The notes under the pieces were generated by a model, which saw nothing but the letters and a program-made list of their open reading frames with translations, had not been told where the DNA came from and did no database searches. A program made the translations under genes and the position numbers. Below, piece after piece: positions 45,101 through 57,100 of a DNA stretch of 64,000 nt (positions within the stretch are counted from its first letter, which is position 1; each line of letters opens with the position of its first letter). The DNA lies in the NCBI GenBank assembly GCA_030867875.1, contig JAOWCC010000577.1, forward strand, positions 3,488,660-3,552,659, in the 5' to 3' direction. This DNA comes from Actinernus sp. WN-2022. Taxonomy: Eukaryota; Cnidaria; Anthozoa; Actiniaria; Actinernidae.

Positions 45101-48100
45101 AACATGACTGCATTCTTTCAGATAAATAGGATTCTAATACACGACTTTCATAATGGCCGCCTCCTAATTTGCATATGTGATTTTCCGTTTGGGTAGTTTA
45201 TCCACACGTATAGAAAATATGAACATTACCATGTGAAAGAGCATCTCGACATTAGTGAACTTGTGAAAGTTGAGTGCTGTAGCTTTTAAAGCAATGAAGT
45301 AACAGCCTGTTGAAATTAGAGAGATTTGTATGAGAAAAACAACGGAGGCCTTTATAGCCTCGCTTTCATATTTTTCTGCATTACAAATGCTTATAGCTCA
45401 ACAGCAATTTTCCATATTGCTATAAAACTCAAAACTATTACTAGTTATAATGTGATCTTTCATGTGGTAGCATTAGTTTCCCGCTACAGATTGATCTTCC
45501 AAATTATGCAAATTAGGAGGCGGCCGGAGGCGGCCATTATGAAAGTCGTGTATAGGTTTATTGAGCTATGGTTTATTCCATAAAGTTTCAATTTGTCTAG
45601 TAATAAACCATGGTCAACCGTAACGAAGGCCTTCTTTAAGTCAAGTAAAATAACAATATTAAAGAGACCCCGATCCATGTTTACCAGCCACGAATTAGTG
45701 GCATTTAACAAAGCAGTCATTGTTGAGTGCAATCGCCTGAAGCCAAATTGGTTGTTTGTTAATGCATTTTCTTTAAAAAGATAGTTATATAATTGATCGT
45801 AAAGTATTCGCTCAAATATTTTGCTAACAACTGGAAGGATTGAAATTGGTTTGTAGTCATCCATATCGCTTTTTGATCCGTTTTTGTGTAGTGGGCTAAC
45901 TCGTGCTTTCTTCCACTCAGACAGGATTTTTCCGGTTTCGATAACTACACTTATCAGAAAGGCAAGGGAGCTGGAAATGACTGGTCCAGCTGCCTTTAAT
46001 GTTTTTGCAGATATTCGATCTAAGCCCGTTGCCTTTGCATATGATAGCTTTTCAATTAGCCTAAATACTTTTGGTTCGTTTGTTAAGCTAAACTCGAATG
46101 TAGATGTTGCTTGCTTAACGTAGTCTTTAAACCGTGATTCGCTTGGCTCAATATTTTCAGCGAGTTTGGAACCAATTGTTAAAGAGTTAGGCGATTTCAG
46201 CAGGAGTTCTAAACGATTCATTGTTGTATTTGATTTCATAGATAACTCGATAGTCCGTTTGCCGCCCCATTAGGCTATTTATTATTTTCCACGTGCCTTT
46301 GGGATCATCTTTAATTTGTTCTATTTCTTCACTGTAATAAGTTCGCTTAGATCTTCTTAAGCTGTTATTAACTTTGTTTCGTAAGGCGGTATAAGCATTC
46401 CAGAAGTCTTTGTTTTTCGTTATGGCATACTTGCGTTTTAATTTGTCTCTTTCACGAATAGTTTCCATAATTTCTTTTGTTAGCCATGGTAAATTATTTG
46501 TTCTGATTCTTTTTGTTTTAATGGAGCATGCTTATCCACCACATTCATAAACATCGTTTTCCACATTTGATCAGAATTTTCCAAGAACAAAAGATTTGAC
46601 CATTGTTGATTTTGTAAGTCAGTTTGAAAGTTATGTAAATTGAATCTTTAAAGCTCCTGGTATATATTTTCTTTGCTGTTTTTTTAGTCATGTTGTTTAT
46701 TCTTCGTACTCCAAATATTAGGCTATGATCGCTTATACCGAGATGAATAACGCCAGAGGCAATTATTTTCTCAGGTTCGCTGGTGATCAAAACATCTAAT
46801 AATGAGGAGCAATGTTCAGTTATACGCGTAGGTTCTTTAATAACCTGACTAAGTTGGTACAAATCACAAAACGATTTCGAGCGGTTAGTATTCGCATCCG
46901 TAGAATTTTGCCAGTTGCAATTCAAGTCTCCCAATACGTATTGAAGTTTTCCGACGGAATAAGTGAAGTCGGAAAGCATATTCATAATGGCTTAAGAGCA
47001 TGAATATCGTAGGTGTCGGTTTTTTTTGTTTATCCTTGGCATGTCATTTGTGCTTAGAGGCCAGCATGCAACAGTATACGTATATAACGGGTTACTGAGA
47101 GATCTAATCATCTCGTAGCCTGATTTTCAGACGGTACGTGGTCGTCCGCTCACTTCCTAGACTTTCATGGACTTCATGGACTTCATAGACTTTCATGTTC
47201 CTGACGTCATAATTTCAACCAATCAGAGCGAACTTTACACTGGAATTTAAGGAATGTGTTCGCATATTTTTCTAAATGGTGTTGGGGAAGCGAAGAACTT
47301 GAGCAGTGTGTCGACCGAAGTTGTAAAGTTTTCAGGATTTCGAAGCTATATCCAGGGTTTTTGGCTTTTAGAAGACCAAATCTTTCATGGAATATTATGA
47401 TTTTTCCTGCAGGAGTGAACACACATACTGAGTATGTTATGGAAAACGTTTCATGGCACTTGGGTGAATATTTTTGTTTTCAGAATTATGAACACACTTC
47501 CGTAAATTCATGTACGGCAATGGCATCTAAACTTTGCACAGAAAGTCCGGTTGAAACAACCTCTGATACAAAAAAAAAACACCCTAGGACAACTTTAGGG
47601 TCTTGTGTGACTAATCGACATACATATCAAACTTCAAAACGTTTTAAAAATAAAAGTAATAGCGTGAAAGTTCTAAATCACAGTAATAAACTTTACGGCA
47701 TGGAATCGAGGCTGATATTTCTTGTTGCAAATACTGCACGCAAACTTCCGTTTAAAAAGTTCCTGCTCTCCAAAGAACCACAGCAGCTCATACAGGATAC
47801 CATTCTGAGTTTGAAGCTGTAGAATGTTTTTTTTCCAGTGCATGAAAGCTGATAGATCCAACTAGTAAAAACCCCTACTGCTCGACTGTTCTGCATTTCA
47901 CGCTTCAATTCTTACGCGTGTTCGTATTGGCTTATTGTAAAAACAAAGGTTGATGACGTCAGGAACATGGAGGTCTATGAAGTCCATTAGACGGGGAGGG
48001 GGAGGGGGAGGAAGTGAGCGGACGACCTCGCACCGTCTGAAAATCAGGCTAATCATCTCGCCGTTGTGCAGCAGTCTGAGTGCAAATTTCATCCAATTGT

Positions 48101-51100
48101 ATTATTTACTAAGGAATTAGTTTAAGGTCTTAACCCCTGAGACCATGTGCTACTGCATTCGATCGGGGAATACGTTTCCCAGAGGTTTTTTTCCTAAAGA
48201 AGGTTTTATCTCTGGGGTTTTCGTATCGGGCGGAGCACAAATTAGATATGTGTTATTTAGACAACACCTTATTATAGTCTGTTTAAAAAAACTAAGTGTA
48301 AAACTGTAACACATGAAGTGTAATTCTTTGCGGTCACACCGCCTAGCGTAAACTGAGCATTGTGATACACGTTAAGTGTACAAAGCTATTATAATATTGT
48401 GAAGTGTAACTCTTTGCGGTCGCACCGCCTAGTGTAAACTGAGCATTGTGATACACGTTAAGTGTACAAAGCTATTATAATATTGTGAAGTGTAACTCTT
48501 TGCGGTCGCACCACCTAGTGTAAACTGATCATTGTGATACACGTTAAGTGTACAAAGCTATTATAATATTGTGAAGTGTAACTCTTTGCGGTCGCACCAC
48601 CTAGTGTAAACTGAACATTGTGATACACGTTAAGTGTACAAAGCTATTATAATATTGTGAAGTGTAACTCTTTGCGGTCGCACCACCTAGTGTAAACTGA
48701 TCATTGTGATACACGTTAAGTGTACAAAGCTATTATAATATTGTGAAGTGTAACTCTTTGCGGTCGCACCACCTAGTGTAAACTGAACATTGTGATACAC
48801 GTTAAGTGTACAAAGCTATTATAATATTGTGAAGTGTAACTCTTTGCGGTCGCACCACCTAGTGTAAACTGATCATTGTGATACACGTTAAGTGTACAAA
48901 GCTATTATAATATTGTGAAGTGTAACTCTTTGCGGTCGCACCACCTAGTGTAAACTGAACATTGTGATACACGTTAAGTGTACAAAGCTATTATAATATT
49001 GTGAAGTGTAACTCTTTGCGGTCGCACCACCTAGTGTAAACTGATCATTGTGATACACGTTAAGTGTACAAAGCTATTATAATATTGTGAAGTGTAACTC
49101 TTTGCGGTCACACCGCCTAGTGTAAACTGATCATTGTGATACACGTTAAGTGTACAAAGCTATTATAATATTGTGAAGTGTAACTCTTTGCGGTCACACC
49201 GCCTAGTGTAAACTGAGCATTGTGATACACGTTAAGTGTACAAAGCTATTATAATATTGTGAAGTGTAACTCTTTGCGGTCACACCGCCTAGTGTAAACT
49301 GATCATTGTGATACACGTTAAGTGTACAAAGCTATTATAATATTGTGAAGTGTAACTCTTTGCGGTCGCACCACCTAGTGTAAACTGAACATTGTGATAC
49401 ACGTTAAGTGTACAAAGCTATTATAATATTGTGAAGTGTAACTCTTTGCGGTCACACCGCCTAGTGTAAACTGAGCATTGTGATACACGTTAAGTGTACA
49501 AAGCTATTATAATATTGTGAAGTGTAACTCTTTGCGGTCACACCGCCTAGTGTAAACTGATCATTGTGATACACGTTAAGTGTACAAAGCTATTATAATA
49601 TTGTGAAGTGTAACTCTTTGCGGTCGCACCGCCTAGTGTAAACTGATCATTGTGATACACGTTAAGTGTACAAAGCTATTATAATATTGTGAAGTGTAAC
49701 TCTTTGCGGTCGCACCGCCTAGTGTAAACTGATCATTGTGATACACGTTAAGTGTACAAAGCTATTATAATATTGTGAAGTGTAACTCTTTGCGGTCACA
49801 CCGCCTAGTGTAAACTGATCATTGTGATACACGTTAAGTGTACAAAGCTATTATAATATTGTGAAGTGTAACTCTTTGCGGTCACACCGCCTAGTCAGTG
49901 TAAACTGAGCATTGTGATACACGTTAAGTGTACAAAGCTATTATAATATTGTGAAGTGTAAATCTTTGCGGTCACACCGCCTAGTGTAAACTGATCATTG
50001 TGATACACGTTAAGTGTACAAACTATTATAATATTGTGAAGTGTAACTCTTTGCGGTCACACCGCCTAGTGTAAACTGATCATTGTGATACACGTTAAGT
50101 GTACAAAGCTATTATAATATTGTGAAGTGTAAATCTTTCTGAATTACATGAAGTATATATAGTTGTTATAACATATGAAGTGTAAGTCATTGTGACACAT
50201 GTGAAGTGTAAGTCATTATAACACATGTGAAGTGTTAGTCATTGTGACACAAATGAAGTGTAAGCTATGATTACACGTGAAGTGTAACCTGTTATAGACT
50301 AGATGTAAGTGGGAACTCTTCGTGGACATGATTCTTAGTTATAGTACATTTGTTGGTAAATTATATTGTAATAAATCAGATATTGTTGCACGCCACGGCG
50401 ACAGTACAATAACACACTCCATACAGTTGTATTGTTCTCTATGCGGTAAAGAGTTATGAATTGTTGTTTTTGTTCGTTGTCAACGTTGGCCAAAAAATTG
50501 TTCAAGCCTTGAAAAATAATCAGATGACGAACCCCTGTATATACTTGATAGGATAACTGATTCGCTCTTAAAATTTAAAATTTCAACACACACAGCCTCC
50601 AAATCTGTGGGTACTAAATCATCTCTCTTAATTTAATTAATGGTATTTATTAAATAGAGACAAACGCCGCCAGATCTGTTGCGATCACAGCGAATTAATT
50701 CTTATCCTGTTATACGTACTTCTGAGCTGGATACAGAGCTATCAAGTCGCGTTTCATTCAAGGCAAGGGCATCTAATGGTTGTTTCAATAATAAAATTCG
50801 TAGCTCATCAATATGCTTAGGCATGCTAGCGACGTTTAATAGAGCCATTTTGAAGCCTCTTGTTTCAGAAATAATTGCTTTTCTGATTCATTTTTCGATC
50901 TGTTAACGTTGTCCTTAATACTTTCAGTATTTTTCATATTTAAGGAACCACCACCTCTATGACTTATGACTCACCACCTCTTATGACTGATAACGGACCA
51001 GTTTTGTTGACTTGCTGCGCTATTTAATTCTATTTAATTCTCCGAGGCAATACGGTACTTTTTCAAAGTCGAACTTTCAATGACGACATGACCGGAATAG

Positions 51101-54100
51101 TTAGCGATGTAACAACCACGTGGTCATAGATTGGAAATAGGTGTCAGTAAGTAATTAATTCTGGTTTCGTTTCAATCTCCTCCAGCGTTTGACTCTGCTA
51201 CCAGCTAACATCAGCCAATGTGAAATCGTTCTCAACTTCTTTAAGCCAAACTCTCAAGATCTGGAGACTGCAATGGCTCGGAAGTAAGTACTTTCACTCT
51301 TACTAAATATATATACTGTGTCTCATAGTGAGACATAATTATAGAATGCTTCGATTCATGTTGTTGGTTGAGCTGTAAATGATCAGGACAGTTAAATAAT
51401 GAAAGAAACGTTTCTTTTCGTGTTAATTTCGTAAGAGATAAATACCGAGGTTCGAGTTATTTATCTGACTTATTCATGATCGGCGAGGTTTTCAAACTAA
51501 GGCTATTCCTGAGAGAAAGCAATTATTTGACCTTTAGAAAAAGTAAACAATACCCTTGGCAGGTTTGTAAATTTTACAAAGCACTGAATCCTACAATATA
51601 ATAATTATTTCGGCGTTAGTCTACGTCACTATCATGCGCAGTTGGAGTATGGTGAAAAAATGTCACGTCCCATAATGATAAGACGGCTCGCGTTCTTAAA
51701 GTGATTATGAAACCAAATTTTGCATCTTTTTTTTATTGCAGAATAATAAAGTTCATTCTTTTCTGATTATCAAGAGTATATTTATTTTTCAGTTCTGCCT
51801 TCGGAAAGGTCTCTTTTTCGCCATTCAAATTGACTACTTTATGCTAAAAACTGTCGACTCTCGCCTGGCGGACACCCCGCTACTGACTCTCTCTACTCTC
51901 GCTGTTACGGAATTACGGACACTTCATGTGGTTCCAACAGAATAATTTAATTGAGTAACTCTCCATAAACCTTTGACGTATCATATGACATATTTATACA
52001 TTGAAAGTATTCTGTTGTTCCTCATGTTTTATTTTCATAAATACATTTTCGGAATGTCAGGAGCTCATTACCATTACCGCAGGAGCGTTCCTTGTCATGG
52101 GCTGGGCCCCCAGCACAGGAGTAGATGTGGCTATATTTAGAATTCGAATTCCCGCGTTGAAAGTGAGAAGAATGATAATGAATAATAATGAGAAGTGACT
52201 GATTGGCTAAGACAACATGGCCTTTGTTTATTTCGCGCGAAATGCAATTCTAAATTTAGCCACATCTACTCCTGTGCTGGGAACAGAATCAATGGGGAAG
52301 ATGGACGCTCATGGCAATGTTTATTTTCGGAGCGATTTAGCAGATTTTCCTTGTTGTCCTTGTTTAATTTGTCTTCGCTTTTTCCTAGTTCCAGGCTCTA
52401 CAGGAGTTAGTCCCTCCTGTTTCATCATAGGCTTGAATCGCGTTGTTTTACTCGCATCCTGCTATTGCGGACTCTCGCTATTATAGACCCGAGGGTGTCC
52501 GCAATAACGAGAGTTCGGTATTTATCTGTATAAATCCCTGGGTATTTATACAGATAAATACCTAGCACCGTGTCAGTAATAGATATAAATATCTTGCAGA
52601 TAAAGATCTTGCATTGACAATAAGCAACTCCTCTATTGTTCAACTGGTCTTTATCCGAGATAAATCCCTATGAAGAACGAAGAAAACAGAGCATTGTGGG
52701 CGGGGCGTAATATTATGCAATACCGCCTGTCAAACTAGTCAAACTGTCAACAGCTTGGATCAGGCATAACCTCAGGCGCTCTTCTTCTCTTGTTACATTG
52801 TTATTCACTGTTAATCTTTACTTGGTATTCTTTCATTTTAAAGCCCAATGAGGGTTTCTAGGAGCAGGGGTGGCGCAGTGGTTAAATGCTTCGACTCTCA
52901 CCTCTGTGGCCCATGTTCGATTCCCGGACGTGGCGCCATATGTGAGTTGAGTTTGTTGGTATCTTGCCCTTCCTTCGAGGTTTTTTCTCCAGGTTCTCTG
53001 GTTTTCCTCCCTCCAAAAAACCCAAGACGCCAAATTCCAATTCGATGTGTGAATTAGTCCTGGTTTTGATCAGCCTCTTATGGTTGGTTCAGGTCCCCGT
53101 TAGAAATTCAATGTGTTTTTCTGCCGTCAAATTGATCTTCTTCAGCTTTCCAAATATTAACAGACATGTATAAAGGCTCTCAGTCCCTCAGTCCAGGAGA
53201 ACAACTCCAGCTAGGGTATTCCGTCGTAAAACATGCCTTACCTGTGTGTACGGAGTTAAGCTATGGTAGACTCGAAGTGCTCAGATTTCTCAGTCGTTGC
53301 GGCCCATTTCATTACATACATGTATTTAGGCACAAATTTCATAATTCACTATGAATTTAGTCAAGTAATCCAGAAGTGTTGTCATTAATAAACCAGTTAG
53401 AAATCCCTTCGTAGATCCTCTTTTTCGCGAGAACCGAGATTTCTCAGAGATAAAAAGAGTTCTATACTTATATTGAAAATCAACACATACAATCATATAG
53501 CTGCTAAGAATCTACAAGTTGCCAGGCTTTTAATTACAGGCAAATCGAGTGAGTAAGGACGGACGAACAGCTCTGGCAAAGAAGGGAAAGAAGGCATATG
53601 TTTATGGGACTAAAAGTTGCGGCTGTACAGAAACCTAAAAAATCACTCATATTTAACCTCGCTGCGAAGCGTGAGGAAAATGTGACGGTACATTTGCCTA
53701 TGGATACATTTACGAGATAAAACGTACTTTGAACTACTGGAATTGACCGCTAGAGTTTTATAATGTAAAGTTGATCAGAGGAACCATGGTAATGACTAAA
53801 AGGAAGTAGATTATATACATGCAGTAAACATGGAGGCCATAAGTGACAGTTAGCAGCTCTTTTTATTACAGCTTGGGAAGCCATAATTATTCGTTTAAAC
53901 TTGTCTTGATAGAATACGATTTTATAGTAACATCGAACATTTGTTAAAATACCGTTTCGAAATTTAACTTCAAACACAAACTTCCATACAAACTACAGTA
54001 ATATTTTGAGCACCACATCTGTTTATAGCTCTAATTTGGTGTCGAGTGCGCACGCGTGGGGTGGATTCCTGACATGACGTCAATATGCCCAGAATAGGCC

Positions 54101-57100
54101 ATTTTGACGATGCTGCGCACGCATCAGTAGAACAATCGACGGCGCTGCTAAGACTTGCTCTGGTTCACCAGCCTTTTGTTATTTAAAACAGATAGCCATT
54201 GTTCTAGCTGCGCGTGCAACATCGTCAAAATTTTAATAATAATAATAATAGAGCCGCATTTATATAGCGCCAAGCTCCACTAATTGTCCGTGGCGCTTTA
54301 CAATATTACAAGTTAATAACTAAATATGACTAAAAATGACAAAAAAAATTACACTTCGCTAAAATAATTTAAAAAAGAAAGTAATAATAAGAATAACTAT
54401 AAGTTAAAAGCTTCTTGAAATAGATGTGTTTTGAGTCTAGACTTAAACAAACTAACTGAAGCCGATTCCCTGATATTAGTCGGTAGCTTATTCCAAAGTC
54501 TGGATCCGGCGACTGAATACTCTCTATCTCCATACGTCTTTAGGTGGGTTCATTGAGTAATTTCTTCGAAGATGATCTTAGACAGCGTGAAGAGGTCTTA
54601 TAACTAATAAATTCCCTGATGTAATGTGGCGCAAGTCCATTCAAAGCCTTATAAGTCAATAACAATACTTTAAAAACAATTCTAAAATGTACAGGGAGCC
54701 AATGTAACTTGACTAGTATGTGTTTGATATCATCATGCTTTCTAGATGAAGTAATGATGCGGGCAGCCGAATTCTGAACGTGCTGTAGCCTATCAACAAG
54801 ATAGTTAGGGAGATCATGAAGCAAAGCATTGCAATTATCTAGTCTAGAGGATACAAAGGCATGCACCATTACTTCAGCAGTCTCCTGGGTCAAGTATTTC
54901 CTTTTCTTAGCTAAGTTACTATTATAGAAATATGAGCATTTACAGATCTTTTTGACATGCTCCTTAAGATCAAAACATTGGTCAAATATAACTCCTAAAT
55001 TACGCGCTTGTTCACTTGGCTTAACCTCCTCCTCGCCAACTTGAATAAAATTAGTATAGGGGCGTGGACGGTTCTTTGAGCTAATAAGTACGAGTTCAGA
55101 CTTATCCTGGTTTAATTTTAGTTTGTTACGTAGCATCCAGTTGCCGATGTCTCTTAGGCATAGCTCCATAGCCACTCTTGCAGAACCTAGATCATCCTGG
55201 CAGCTAGTTTTGAATGACAAGTACAATTGTGTGCCATCTGCATATAAATGAAAAGGTATACCATGGTTTCTAGCTATATCGCCAAGAGGACTTGTGTAGA
55301 GGGAATATATAAGGGATCCCAGTACTGAGAGTATGGAACGCCATATGGCAGATCTCTCACGGAAGATACTGCCATCGACAGCAACAAATTGTTTACGTGA
55401 TTCTAGATATAACTTGAACCATTTGAGGACTGTACCTCTCACTCCAAATCGACTGTCCAACCTTGCTTGATAACAAGATTCCGTGATCCACAGTATCGAA
55501 AGCCGCTGACAAGTCAAGCAAAATTAGAAGAACAAATCGATTATTATCGATGGCAGTCAAAATATCATTCTGCACTCTTACAAGGGCAGTCTCCGTGCTG
55601 TGATAGCGTTATAGGCAGACTGGAACACTTCGAGCAACTCGCACTTGTTATTAGTTAGGTGATCAATCAATTGACCGATTTCTTTATCTCATAAATAAAC
55701 AAAATCAAGAAACTTCTAAAATAAATACATCTTTACCATCACAAAAACTGTATAACTTTTGGTGAGCTATACAAAAGCCAAAAGCAGGGGAAAGCTCTTC
55801 GATACAACATTTAAAAACATCGATAGAGAATCTTTTTGTATATATACTCGAATTGTTGAACATTTTAATTATGCGCCTGGATTCTGGGTATATTGACGTC
55901 ATCAGTATGTAATTTTGGCCTCGAGTGGCAGACGAGCCCGTTGTAGCGATATGAGGCCAAATATTCGGCTGTTTTTCGCAGGGCTAGGTGGGAAGCTGCT
56001 TGATATTATACTTCGTCCTAATTTGGGCCTATTCTTCTCCAAAACGTCACGATCATGACTATCGTTACACAGCCCTTAGCGAAACATAAATAAAAGCTAT
56101 TTAAAACACATATGGAGTATTTTTAATAGATGTAATATAAGTAGTGCATGAGTAGTGTATGATCTTTAATTAAGCTAACAACAGAAACTAGAACATGTAT
56201 AACTTACTTACATTATTTCAATAAATTTCGATCACTTATTTACGAAAGAAGTAACCCACCCACATTAAGCATAAGGCTATTCTAGGTGGGGGCAGGATCC
56301 CATTACCAGGAGCGTGCATCTCCCAGATTAGGTCTGTCCAACAGCAGAACAGATGATGTTGCTATTTTTAGCTTTGTGTTTCCCGCGAGAAGAAACAAAG
56401 GCTGTCACTTTTAACCAATCAGGATGCACTGAAAAATTGTAATTAACACGGTTCAAACTGCTAAAAATACTAAAGCGCAAGAGAACAAAAGACAACGTAA
56501 TCGCATACCAGAACTTCGCGACTATAAATAGCCACATCGTCTACTGTGCTCTAGGCGCTACCCATCACATAGGTACGCTACCCATCACATGGGTACGCTC
56601 CTGGTAATGGGCTCCTGGTGGGGGATAATAACGAAAAGAAGAAAATTACCGCTTCGTAACATATCTGACTGTTCACTATTTACATCAGAGACGTGCTTAT
56701 TTCAAACACGACTTGGAGTGTTTTATCAGGGGTTCCAAATATTGAGAAAACAAATAAAACCCGATAGGCGTAGCCTCGCTCGAGGGTTTTATTGTTTTCG
56801 AAATATTTGGATCCCCTGATGAAACACGAACAATGAGTGTTTGAAATGACTTCTCATGCGAATGGCTAAACGGAACATTTACATACGCTTCTTTTCAAAC
56901 ATCATAGCAAGTATTGTTTACCGTTTGACTGTTGTATATAACTATTCCATAGATAGCTTATTATTCTTTTTTGCTGACAGTGACATTCAGTAGTGTAGTG
57001 CAAATAGTTAGTACAAGCAGTCGGAAGGTTCGAGGTTCGAACTCCAGTGGAGGCACACTTTTTCTTTTTATGTCGTTCTTTACTTCTTTACTCCTTATTG

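Larger units (their letters stand above)
44115..50860 (-). mobile_element. CR1-like LINE on the minus strand, split by later insertions
   Basis: Reading leftward: endonuclease N-terminus (50860-50475), endonuclease C-terminus with VLGDLNCNW and SDHSLI (46990-46545), linker (46468-46187), RT with LDLKKAF (46239-45555), then after a 411-bp MITE the catalytic block LFADGTNL, the thumb region and a C-terminus ending MLGDR plus stop near 44115. Between the two endonuclease parts lie a Mutator-like element and the 86-bp satellite. Several frameshifts and the FADG change make it inactive. Confidence 0.85.

Noticed and set aside
48299..50136. Regularly spaced repeats resembling a CRISPR array
   Set aside because: The whole 86-bp unit is conserved with no unique spacers, in eukaryotic DNA; it is a satellite.
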